A stretch of DNA of 64,000 bases from Rhizopus arrhizus (GCA_024220505.1 JAKZZE010000016.1:992001-1056000); one strand, 5' to 3'. Counted from the first letter of the stretch, positions 55,464-64,000 are shown. Numbers and translations: made by a program. Notes: generated by a model not told the origin, from the sequence alone.

Positions 55464-58400
55464 ACGAAACTTTTTATTTTTTATTGGTCATATATGCAGG
55501 CGACATATGTGTCATTAATTGCTTGACCACAGAACGAACTGGGAAAGCATACAAACTGTAATGGGGGAAGGGAAGGGAGGGTAAGCAGGGCAATTATTTG
55601 GCTGAAGCGACAGACGAAGACTTGGGACAGAGAGAGAGAGACATGCTTCATTAAGCCCGAGGTGGGCATCCTTGCAACGCTGATAATGCTGCTCACCAAA
55701 CAGCACACAACGCAGACCGACCAGAACAGCAGCGGCGTCAAAACCCAGGGAGGAAAGAGAGAACAGAAAGGGATGCCAACGGGGACACCGAAAGGGAGGG
55801 AAGGTGGACCAGATACCCAGCTGGCACGCAACGCAACACACAGGCGGGACACACCGAAAGCCAGAGACGACGCACGTTAAGGAAGTCATGTGACCGTGCG
55901 TGGAAGAGACGGTGCGAGGAAGGCAGGATTCGAACCTGCATGTCCAGACACTGCAAATAATCGTGCAAACTCTGCACATTGTTAATTTTTAGCAATATGC
56001 TTTTCTGTTTAACGATGCCAAAAGCTGTGATTGAATGGGTATTTATGCCGACGTCAATATCGGCACCCTTTAAGGACCTAAATGTCTGTCAATATATTCT
56101 GCGTCTCTGTATGGTGCCGATATTAACGAAAATGATGATCCATAGCTCTAGGTAGATTTATACAGACCCAATTGTCGCTCTGCGAAGGCGTCTCTCTTGT
56201 TAGCTGCTTTACATAGTCTATTCTACGTTATAAATAATTTGGCAACCAATGATACTTTTTAAATCATTACTTTATTTGTCTTTTTGCTCTTTATAAACCA
56301 CTCATATTGCCTTATATACTTCTTTATGAACCACTTATATTGCTTTATATACTTCTTTACCGACCATTCATATTGCAATAAATATTGCTTTATATATACA
56401 AAAAAATAGGGATTTTGTTTATAAAAAATAGCTTTTTTTTTTATTTAAATAAAATAATAATAACAATACATAGTATTTCTTTGCTTGTAGCATTTTAACA
56501 GTGTGCTTGACTTACCTAATGTCACCAGAATAGCAGCATCTAATCTAAAAATACATCAATTAATCTCGTCGAACTTTAAAAGTTCTCAAAAGAAAAAAAA
56601 AAAAAAAAAAAAAAAAAGCAAGCCCAAGGATTCTAGGATTCAAAGACAAAAGGACCAGGGCACTTAAAGGAAAAGATGGAAGTACATCAGTACTTAAGAA
56701 CCAAAGTAAAAACCAGGAAAGAAACAGAAAGAGGCCAAAGCAGAGCAGCATTCATCTATAATAATTATTAGCCATCATGTATATAGTAAAAGTAATTGTA
56801 CCTTTCTTTACATAGACAAGGGGAAGAAAACTTGCTGAGCTTTTACAAATAAGTAAAAAAAGAAACAGCACGCATCTATAATAATTATTAGCTATGATGG
56901 ATATGTAATAAAAGTAATAGTACCTTTAGATGGGCTAAGAGAAGAAAACTAGCTAAGTTTTACCAAGAAGTAAAAAAAAAAGGAAACAGTACGCATCTAT
57001 AATAAATATTAGCTATTGAGTGTATGTAGTAAAAGTAATAGTACCTTGCTTTAGATGGACCATGAAAAAAAAAAGGAAAAGAAAAAGACATCAGTCAAGC
57101 TTATACCAACAAGGAAAAGAAGAAGCAATGATAATCCTGGGAAAAAGACTTTATAAAGACCATTTAAAACATCAAGAAAGCAATCAATACAATATTACTA
57201 AAGTACAAGTACAATTAGAACAGGAATACAATTTATATAATATTAAGAACTTACCTTTTATAAAAAAGAGAAGAAAAAAAAAAAAAAAAAAAAAAAAAAG
57301 AGAGAAGTGCTTTTTTGTAGCCTTATTTTACCAATGTTACACTTATTCACTGTCTATCTATATTAGAAATCAAAAACAGTTGCTTTTCATATAGTCTGTA
57401 TTTAATGGTATCCCAAAAGATAATTTATACATTGCTTGAACAAGTTTTATTACTTGCGTGCAATATCTTTAACATGGAGGATATTATTTTTTCTTTTCTT
57501 TTTTTTTTTTTTTTTTTCTCCCTTGTTTTGTTTCATGGAATACACTAAATGTCAAAGGTACAAAAGATAAAATAGAATGCTCAAGTATTGATCATATGTA
57601 AGTTTATAAAAAAAAATAATAACAACCAAGTCTAATGTCGGGTTCTTTTTTTTTTTTTTTTTTTACATTAGGAATTCCTAATGGGACACATTCGGATGAC
57701 GAACATGAACCTCATGAGCAAAGTTGTTCTTTCCAACACGATAAAACTATAAGAATGTCAAACTTATATTACTGCTTGTTGTTGAAAAGTTTTTTTTGGT
57801 AAAGGAAGTTGGCAATGTTAACATCTCTAATGGCTAATGGCTAATGGCAAATTACACCCATGTGCAAACATAAAGTAAGTAATGAACTAGTATAAGCTTA
57901 AAAACATATATTCTTTTATATTATTTGTCATAAAAAAAATAATAAAGCACTTTATTTACTTGAAAAACAAAAAAAAACTGTGCATGTATCTATTAATTAT
58001 AACTGCCTTGTAACAAGATGTTAACAAAGCCTCTTTTTTTTTATTCTTTTTAGAATATACACATAATCTTTTGTTACAATGTAAAAGCATTTGTATTTTT
58101 ATAAAACATGTTTACTGTTAGGTTATTGTTTTCATTTGAATAAGTAACATTTTATTGCTATGCCCTTTTTTTTTTTTCACTAGGTCTTTTTTTTTAACTT
58201 TGTCTTTTTTTTTTTACTTTTAATTTTTCAGCTTCTTTTTTTTTCCCAAACGCAACTATTTTGTTACATTCTGTTACACGTTTCTAATGAGCTAAGCTAA
58301 AAAGCACAGACTGCCTTCCTAATATGTATTCTTCTGATCAAAATAATCGCATGGTGCTTTTGATTTCCGCATTTTGCCCTCAAAAATAAAAAAAAGAAGA

Positions 58401-58742
58401 TATCGGTCTTTCAACGATAGAGGAGAACAAGCTTTCCAAAAAAAGATCATCTGTAAAAAAAAAAGTCATTTTTTTAAAACGTGAATAACTTTATGAATAT
58501 TTACCTTACAATGAAAAAAATAACATTACTTAATTTCTTTATTTTTTTCGCATCTAAATCTTTTTTCATATTTCGAAAATGACCAATACAGCAAGATATA
58601 ATGTTTTTTTAAAAAAAAACTTTAAAATCTGTGGACCTATGACTGTCACCGATATCAGAATTCTACGTCAAAGGTGCAACATTATTTGCAGTGAGAGGAC
58701 ACTCAACCCATACGGTAGCGTATTAACCACTACGACAAACAC
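55464..58742 (-). mobile_element. SINE-like element with tRNA-like head, interrupted by a CACTA copy
   Basis: Without the CACTA insert it is about 530 bp. Its 5' end (minus strand) at 58742 begins GTGTTTGTCGTAGTGG and holds box A-like TCGTAGTGGTTAATACGC. After the insert comes GGACATGCAGG and a perfect box B, GGTTCGAATCC. A GC-rich body of about 400 bp follows, with no conserved ORF, and the 3' end is AATAAAAAATAAAAAGTTTCGT. The LINE next door also ends in ATAAAAA plus TTCGT. A 23-bp duplication (55441-55463, 58743-58765) taken from the tRNA-Asp gene and its 5' flank bounds it. Such elements are made by Pol III and moved by a partner LINE. Confidence 0.72.
55949..58693 (-). mobile_element. 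Internally deleted CACTA-like element
   Basis: 2745 bp with the same terminal repeats as the full copy and a 3-bp duplication AGA (55946-55948, 58694-58696). The left 1.35 kb matches 45434-46870 and the right 1.2 kb matches 51930-53102. The central 5 kb with both genes is missing, so it depends on the full element for movement. It lies in the tRNA-like head of the SINE. Confidence 0.9.
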
Positions 58743-58749
58743 CCACACC

Positions 58750-58765
58750 TTCTTCGGTAGTATAG
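58750..58765 (+). repeat. tRNA-Asp 5' fragment: LINE target duplication (left)
   Basis: TTCTTCGGTAGTATAG, identical to 63771-63786. It marks the 3' end of the LINE and is also the right-hand duplication of the SINE. Confidence 0.9.
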
Positions 58766-59029
58766 ACGAAGATTTTTATTAATATATATTAGGAGTATAT
58801 TGACAAGCGATAAATATCATGATAGTCATACTCAAGAAACAAAAAAGAAGAGACAAGAATCAAAAAACACTCGCAGAGCACACAAGAGCGAAAAAAAGGA
58901 AAGAGAAAAGGCCAATGGAAGCGCTAACTACTGAGCAACTCGTCAACACCATGGTCTCCTCCGCATCGTGCACTAAAATGGTTTGGCAGTGGGAGGTAGA
59001 AGCCAGAGGGTGGATCAGAGCGCTTGTCA

Positions 59030-62000
59030 TTATGGAACAGCAGCAGCAGAGGACTTGTCAATCCAGACTTGACCTGGAGCAGAAGACGAGTTGTACTCGA
59101 TGTCAGGATGACAGATCTTGTCAAAGTGACAGAGGATCTGACAAAGAGCGGACCAGAAAGGCGGACACCGAGCAGAAGCAGAGACAGGAAGCAAGTTCAA
59201 GACATAATCTATGTGGTGACCCACATAGTCAGGCGGTGGAACAGGCAGACAGCACCAGAGAGCAGAAGGAACCAAGGTACAGACCATGAGATGGGAACGA
59301 GAAGTATCGCCAAGACCACAGGAACAGGGAGCAGGCTTGCCTGGGATCCAACCCATGCGCCATCTAATAAGACGAGACCGGTCAGCACGGGAGGCAGGCA
59401 AGTACAGGATGGGATCCACCCGGAGAACAGGACGACAAGCGCGGATCAGAACCTGAGGGGTGGACTGTAAGAAGCTATGGAATTGGTCTTGACGATACCT
59501 TCGCAGCCAAGAAGCAAGAAGAGAAGATGAAGAGACATCCGAAGGGCAATCAAGGACGATACGCCGCTTACGGAGTCGAGACAGGAGAGACACTGGCACA
59601 GACTGAGACAGCAAAGACAAGAGACAATCATCGGGTAGACCTTCAGAGCGACGACAGAACTTGAGCACCAGGGTGTCAGCACGAAAAGACATTGACGGTA
59701 GATTGGCAATGTGCCGAAGTACTACAGTTGAGGCGGTCCTATGACCACCGACAAGCATCCTTAGACATCGGTCTTGGGCACGATTGAGTTCGTCATAGTC
59801 CTTTCTTGTAAGCTGAGCTATGGCAAGACCATACTCAAGCTTAGGACGTATGAACGCAGCGAACAGACGAGAAGAGAGAAGCAGAGTAAATCCTTGACGG
59901 TTGAGCCCCATCGAGTGTAGCTGAGCCATGGCAGCAAGAGTACCAGACGCGCGATGCTTGATCATAGCAGGGACTGAAATACCCTTACCATCAAAAGGTA
60001 CACCAAGGTAAGTGAACTCCTCAACAGAGGGAAGGTCTTGATCATATAGCGACATTTGAACATATCGACTTGATGTAGTAGTGGGTGCATTTAAGACAGC
60101 ACACTTTGGTGGACTCCACTTGTAACCAAGAGTCAAGGAGTGGATCTGCACTAGGTCCAGCATATGCCGAACTTCGCTAGCAGACCCAACCAGCGCCACA
60201 TCATCCGCATACAACAGACTGTTGATGGGTGTGGGCGTAGGAGACGAGGAAGACAAAGCAGCAGTACCAACCAAAGGACCAAAGGGAAGACCATCAGCGA
60301 CCAGAGCACCAGGACCAGGAGGACCAGAAGGAGACACCGATAACACCGAGGTGGTTGTTGCAGAGGCAGCAGAACGAAGCAGAGCTGGCAATGTGTTGAC
60401 ATAGATAGAGTACAGGTGAGGACTCAAGACAGAGCCCTGAAGGACACCTGTACTCGGCACAAACGGATCAGAGACATTGTTCTGCAACAACACAGACACC
60501 GAGACATCATCAAACATGTTGGCCAACAAGGACACCAAGGACAGAGGAGCAGAAGAGGCGAGCATCGATTGCCATATGATACGACGATCGACTGTATCAT
60601 AGGCTGACTTGATGTCCAGGAAAGCGACCACAGGATAATGATTGTGTCGGCGTCGGTAAGAGTGCATCAGATCATGGAGACAGAGAGCTTGATCCAATGC
60701 ACTACGCTGGTGACGGAAACCACCTTGAACTACATCGAGCGGAGGAGAGACATCTTCAACAAAGGGAAAGAGACACATCTCAAAGAGCTTGCGGACGATG
60801 GAGGTCAAGGAGATTGGACGATAGTTCCCTGGCGAGGTAGGATCACCCTTTTTGTGGATGGGGACCACCTGAGCTTGACGCCAGAGAGAAGGGGTATACG
60901 ACCACTGGTAGCAGATACTGAAAAGCAAAGAGAGCAGTGGGGCCAGAACAGACTTGATGGGGAGGAACATCTCCGTACGCAAGTGGTCAGGACCAGGAGC
61001 CTTACGCAGAGGGAGACGTCGCATCAGTGAACCCACACTGTCAGCAGAGAACGAGGGCATACCAGGGTCTTGACTATCGAGGTCAAAAGGCACCATACCA
61101 GAGACAGAGGGCAGAGGGTCAGGACGCCTTGACGGAAGACCGTCACCAGAGTAGACCGAGGCAAGGTGTTGACGCATCGCGTTCGCACCTGCAGCAGGGC
61201 CGTCAGGATGAGTAAACCCAACCTGTTGACGTCGTCGGTTCCGAATCACCTTCACCTTCGACATCGCACGAGCAAGTTCGCCACGGGCCAGAGAGTCACA
61301 GAAAGCACGCCAAGAGAGACGTTTGGCAGACTTGAGAGCAGAGCGGAACCGGGCTTGAGCGACCTGATGTCGATCCCACCACAAGGCCTTGTCGATGCCA
61401 ATGGCTCGACGCCATTTGCGGTAGTGGTGTTCACGAACATCGGCGAGTTCTTGCAAGTGCGCATTCCAGAATGGCTTCCATTGGGAAGGTCGAGAAGAGC
61501 GAGAGCCAACCGACTTGTCGAGTGCACTATAGATCGCCTCATTCAGAGTGTCATTGAGAGCGTCTATAGGCGGAGCAGCAGAAGGAGGACTTGACTTCAG
61601 AGCTTTGAGCTGATCAACCAATGGAGAGACCAAGGACTGGAATGTGGCCACGTACAGACTACAGACATCGGGTTCCTTCAACCGAGAGAGGTTCCATAGC
61701 CGACGGGCAGAAGAAGAGAGAACGGGCTGCGATGGATAACCATCAGGGACTGCATAGTCAAAGGACAATGACAACAGTTTGTGGTCAGAGCCAAGAGAGA
61801 GATCACTGTAGACTTGCATCCGAGGGGACCGAAGGACAGAGGTCATGTTGGTCAAGAAGTAGTCGATCATACTTTGCTTGACTTGACCACCACGAAAGGA
61901 CAAGAAAGTAGGTACCCCAGGAGCGAGAGTCGAGTTCAGAACAGAGAGACCATGTTCTTCACACCAGCGAAGCAGCACCGAACCTCGAGTATTGGCAACG

Positions 62001-62590
62001 GAATCACCCGTTAGTGCACCAAGACGCGCGTTCAGATCACCACAGATGATCGTATCGTCTGTCAAGGGCAACGAAACCAACACAGAAGAGACCTCGTCGT
62101 TGGACAAGGAAGGGGGCAAATACAGGCAGATGAGACGCAAGGAGCGACCCAACCGCAGACCCAGAGCATACTTGGTATGAACCGGGAACTGTACCACAGC
62201 CATCGGACACCGAGGAGACACCAGGGCAGAGACACCTTGAGAGCCACGATAGCTGTTGATCACAGGAGAGCCATACAGGTTGAACTGGGTCCAAGAAGTA
62301 CGGATCCTGTGAGGCGGAAGCAACCAGGTTTCAGTGATAAACACCAGAGAGAACGACTGGCAGTGACGGAGGAGATCCTCGGCTGTGGATTCTTGAAGCC
62401 CATTGGCATTCCACAAGCCGATTGTGAGCGGAATAGAAGAAGTTGATGACGATGACGAAGGAGAGGATGGACCATGGGAGCCATGAAAACCAGAGGAAAC
62501 CAAAGGAGAGGAAGGAGTTGACAGATCTGGGACCATACCAGATGTAGAGACCAAGGATGCACTATAATGACAAGTATTACTACTCATCAT
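59030..62590 (-). CDS. LINE ORF2: AP-type endonuclease and reverse transcriptase
   Basis: 1186 residues starting MMSSNTCHYSASL. The exonuclease-endonuclease-phosphatase domain lies at about 55-280 (TIGLWNANGLQES, FITETWLL, IICGDLNARLG, and GSDHKLLSLS with the catalytic DH). The reverse transcriptase lies at about 530-830: IHKKGDPTSPGNYRPISLTSIVRKLFE, VAFLDIKSAYDTVDR, GVLQGSVLSPHLYSIYVN, and the catalytic YADD in LLYADDVALVG. The C-terminus has a Cys/His cluster (CSCGLGDTSRSHLMVC). No RNase H domain is seen. The enzyme nicks DNA and copies the element RNA at the break (target-primed reverse transcription). The endonuclease domain is presumably what recognises the tRNA gene. ORF2 begins inside the ORF1 stop. 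Confidence 0.95.
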   Translation of the reverse strand: MMSSNTCHYSASLVSTSGMVPDLSTPSSPLVSSGFHGSHGPSSPSSSSSTSSIPLTIGLWNANGLQESTAEDLLRHCQSFSLVFITETWLLPPHRIRTSWTQFNLYGSPVINSYRGSQGVSALVSPRCPMAVVQFPVHTKYALGLRLGRSLRLICLYLPPSLSNDEVSSVLVSLPLTDDTIICGDLNARLGALTGDSVANTRGSVLLRWCEEHGLSVLNSTLAPGVPTFLSFRGGQVKQSMIDYFLTNMTSVLRSPRMQVYSDLSLGSDHKLLSLSFDYAVPDGYPSQPVLSSSARRLWNLSRLKEPDVCSLYVATFQSLVSPLVDQLKALKSSPPSAAPPIDALNDTLNEAIYSALDKSVGSRSSRPSQWKPFWNAHLQELADVREHHYRKWRRAIGIDKALWWDRHQVAQARFRSALKSAKRLSWRAFCDSLARGELARAMSKVKVIRNRRRQQVGFTHPDGPAAGANAMRQHLASVYSGDGLPSRRPDPLPSVSGMVPFDLDSQDPGMPSFSADSVGSLMRRLPLRKAPGPDHLRTEMFLPIKSVLAPLLSLLFSICYQWSYTPSLWRQAQVVPIHKKGDPTSPGNYRPISLTSIVRKLFEMCLFPFVEDVSPPLDVVQGGFRHQRSALDQALCLHDLMHSYRRRHNHYPVVAFLDIKSAYDTVDRRIIWQSMLASSAPLSLVSLLANMFDDVSVSVLLQNNVSDPFVPSTGVLQGSVLSPHLYSIYVNTLPALLRSAASATTTSVLSVSPSGPPGPGALVADGLPFGPLVGTAALSSSSPTPTPINSLLYADDVALVGSASEVRHMLDLVQIHSLTLGYKWSPPKCAVLNAPTTTSSRYVQMSLYDQDLPSVEEFTYLGVPFDGKGISVPAMIKHRASGTLAAMAQLHSMGLNRQGFTLLLSSRLFAAFIRPKLEYGLAIAQLTRKDYDELNRAQDRCLRMLVGGHRTASTVVLRHIANLPSMSFRADTLVLKFCRRSEGLPDDCLLSLLSQSVPVSLLSRLRKRRIVLDCPSDVSSSSLLASWLRRYRQDQFHSFLQSTPQVLIRACRPVLRVDPILYLPASRADRSRLIRWRMGWIPGKPAPCSCGLGDTSRSHLMVCTLVPSALWCCLPVPPPDYVGHHIDYVLNLLPVSASARCPPFWSALCQILCHFDKICHPDIEYNSSSAPGQVWIDKSSAAAVP

Positions 62591-63597
62591 TATAATGATC
62601 CAAAGCTAGAGCGAGAGGCAGGACGGTGATGCTCATAGTCATCAAGAGCCATATCTTCAGCCATGTCATCGTAGTGGCGGACAGTCTTGGGTCTATCTTC
62701 CTTAGCAGACAGAACTTCGGATACTGTCTCATCAGAGACAAGGGCTTGCGCCAACAGGTAGCGAGAGACAGAGACAGCAACAGGATAGCGCAAGCGCTCT
62801 AAAGCCTTACGGGAACGATCGTCGTTGATGAGCGAGATGGCATGGCTACGCTCCTCAGCAGAAACAGAATCAAACTTGGGATCGGTAAGGTTGTCAGGAT
62901 CAAGTGGATCGAAGGTGTCCAAGGTAGGGATCTTGGCCTTTTCCAACAAGGAGAGAAGAGCAGGCTTGTACTGCAGATGTACTAGCAGACCGACAACAGA
63001 GTGAGCAGGATAGCACACATCCAAGATGCGCCAGCTATCCACACCAAGACGAGAGAGACGACGACGAGCTTCGGTGTAGGTCATCCTACGAGAGCGAGGT
63101 ATGTAGACATACTCAAAGCCTTGTTCACCAGACACAGGCTGGAAACCACGAGCAGCGGCAGCACGACGACGGAGTTTGTTCTTTGCAGAACGAGAAACAA
63201 CAGTGGCCCAAGAAGAGGCAGCAGTACCCAAGGAGGGCGAAGGAACGGACGCTTTAGCACCAGTAGGAGCAGCAGGAGAAGAGACGGCGGCAGTTGAACT
63301 TGGGGTGCTTGTAGGGACCCCGGCAGATTGTGCGGCCAGTTGGGCCCGCAAGGAAGCAATCTCATTGGCTTGAGACTGATTTGTTTCGGCAAGGCGAGCG
63401 TTCTCACCTCGCAAAGTTTCGAGCTCTAGCTTGAGCTGCTCTAAGGCAGAGAGACGAGCAGTGACAGCTTCTAGTGCGTGACTGAGACTTTGGACTGTGA
63501 CTTCGTGGTCGGACGAACTGGGTCCAGCGGCGGCATTCAGGATTTTAGATCCTCTAGTATTTCTTGTTGAAGACATTTGGATGCAAACTTTGAGCAA
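62590..63597 (-). CDS. LINE ORF1: coiled-coil nucleic-acid-binding protein
   Basis: 335 residues from the first Met, or 328 from the better-looking MSSTRNTRGSK at 63576. Residues about 40-95 form a coiled coil with heptad Leu (LSHALEAVTARLSALEQLKLELETLR...). An Ala/Ser/Pro-rich linker follows (about 95-135), then a basic patch (SAKNKLRRRAAAARG) and a folded C-terminal half (about 165-300: YIPRSRRMTYTEARRRLSRLGVDSWRILDVCYP, SVVGLLVHLQYKPALLSLLEKAKI). No zinc knuckle is present. LINE ORF1 proteins coat the RNA and assist target priming. The stop TAA shares its last A with the ORF2 start ATG. Confidence 0.88.
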   Translation of the reverse strand: MLKVCIQMSSTRNTRGSKILNAAAGPSSSDHEVTVQSLSHALEAVTARLSALEQLKLELETLRGENARLAETNQSQANEIASLRAQLAAQSAGVPTSTPSSTAAVSSPAAPTGAKASVPSPSLGTAASSWATVVSRSAKNKLRRRAAAARGFQPVSGEQGFEYVYIPRSRRMTYTEARRRLSRLGVDSWRILDVCYPAHSVVGLLVHLQYKPALLSLLEKAKIPTLDTFDPLDPDNLTDPKFDSVSAEERSHAISLINDDRSRKALERLRYPVAVSVSRYLLAQALVSDETVSEVLSAKEDRPKTVRHYDDMAEDMALDDYEHHRPASRSSFGSL

Positions 63598-63770
63598 CGA
63601 TTAAGCAACAAGTAATGTAGATATCAAAATAAGAGTTGGACCAAATAAAAGTATAGATCAAAAGGAGTCGATTGATGTAAAAATTGTTGATGGATGGATA
63701 GATTTGACAGAGATATCGGCTTTCCAAAAAAGAGTCAAGTTTACCTTTTTAACCAAAAGCGAAAGAAAAG

Positions 63771-63786
63771 TTCTTCGGTAGTATAG
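63771..63786 (+). repeat. LINE target duplication, right copy
   Basis: TTCTTCGGTAGTATAG covering the first 15 nucleotides of the intact tRNA-Asp gene and one base before it. Identical to 58750-58765. Confidence 0.9.
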
Positions 63787-63843
63787 TGGTGAGTATCCCC
63801 GCCTGTCACGCGGGAGACCGGGGTTCAATTCCCCGCCGGAGAG
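63772..63843 (+). tRNA. tRNA-Asp (anticodon GTC)
   Basis: 72 nt without an intron. The acceptor TCTTCGG pairs with CCGGAGA with one G-U; discriminator G. The D-arm is in GTATAGTGGTGAGTAT, the anticodon loop is CTGTCAC with GTC between CCGCC-type and GGCGG-type stems, and the T-arm is CCGGGGTTCAATTCCCCG. The gene is complete although a LINE starts one base upstream, because the target duplication rebuilds its 5' end. Confidence 0.96.
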
Positions 63844-64000
63844 TAATCCCCACGATCGTGGTAAATCATTACATCTTTTGATTCTACTTTTGGTATGTTT
63901 GTCATGCTAATGTAACACTGTGACGAAAATAGAAATTTTTTCAATCAAACTGTACCACTTGACGAAGAAAGTTCGGACCTGTGTAGCTATGATTATGAAG
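63844..64000 (+). other. 3' flank of tRNA-Asp
   Basis: A TTTT tract 30 bases after the tRNA (ACATCTTTTGATT near 63872) is a likely Pol III terminator. Nothing else is seen to the end of the window. Confidence 0.5.

Larger units (their letters stand above)
58766..63770 (-). mobile_element. Full-length LINE inserted in a tRNA-Asp gene
   Basis: A 5.0-kb non-LTR retrotransposon with two intact ORFs, no LTRs, and a 16-bp target duplication that is the tRNA-Asp 5' end. It is clearly richer in G and C than the host DNA and has no introns. The 5' end abuts the intact tRNA-Asp gene, head to head. The 3' end (plus coordinate 58766) reads AATAAAAATCTTCGT on the minus strand. The ORFs overlap at TAATG. 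Both open frames are complete, so it may be active. Confidence 0.92.

Noticed and set aside
55481..55995. Overlapping minus-strand ORFs of 85-154 residues
   Set aside because: They fall in the GC-richer SINE body, overlap each other in several frames and contain no domain; the element is better explained as Pol III-derived.
58819..59470. Plus-strand ORFs rich in charged residues across the LINE
   Set aside because: They are antisense shadows of the LINE ORF2 and its 3' end.

Overview
The window looks like chromosomal DNA of an early-diverging (Mucoromycota, probably Mucorales-type) fungus. It is AT-rich, full of A and T homopolymers, and its host genes are split by 45-80 nt introns with GTAAGT-type donors. 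The host proteins (HIRA, eIF4E2/nCBP-like cap-binding protein, START protein, SNF2-RING translocase) are fungal in type. No rRNA or CRISPR is present. I identified one intact tRNA gene, tRNA-Asp(GTC).

Layout. 0-1.8 kb is non-coding. 1.83-10.16 kb is a nearly intact, apparently young Ty3/gypsy-type LTR retrotransposon: 556-bp LTRs at both ends, a TTAC target duplication, a gag/pol overlap with a slippery heptamer at the gag stop, a separate integrase ORF and an extra 3' ORF. 10.2-22.5 kb is gene-poor: solo LTRs, a decayed retroelement ORF, a 3.6-kb segment bounded by inverted repeats, two tandem structured RNA-like units and possible snoRNA-like repeats. 22.5-32.5 kb is the host gene island: an eIF4E2-like gene and a HIRA-like histone chaperone (both minus), a small MAPEG-like membrane protein (minus) divergent from a PC-TP-like START protein (plus), and a Uls1/Rad16-like SNF2-RING translocase with several SUMO-interacting motifs (plus).

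32.9-45.4 kb is a nested transposon graveyard. It holds four Tc1/mariner elements in different states (one with a single A-run frameshift, one cut by an LTR, two near-identical dead copies in inverted orientation), several copies of one 650-bp LTR family, and a second gypsy gag-protease region broken by two solo LTRs. 45.4-53.1 kb is a 7.7-kb CACTA-like transposon with two convergent, intron-containing genes; its transposase has a solo LTR inside an intron. 55.9-58.7 kb is a 2.7-kb internally deleted relative of it.

55.4-63.8 kb is the most interesting part. A compact, intact, two-ORF LINE (minus strand) has inserted inside a tRNA-Asp gene, leaving a 16-bp duplication of the tRNA 5' end on its far side and an intact tRNA gene on the near side. 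Next to it a SINE-like element with a tRNA-like head (box A and box B) uses the same tRNA-Asp target with a 23-bp duplication. The deleted CACTA copy sits inside that SINE head, and the full CACTA copy is flanked by another copy of the same head. An LTR-like end lies 9 bp upstream of the original tRNA 5' end. The tRNA-Asp locus has therefore been used by at least a LINE and a SINE, possibly an LTR element, with a DNA transposon nested in the SINE.

Exon boundaries given for the eIF4E2, SNF2, START and CACTA genes were read by eye; in each case the summed exon length is a multiple of three. Families of the solo LTRs, the C-terminal end of HIRA and all ncRNA calls are less certain.
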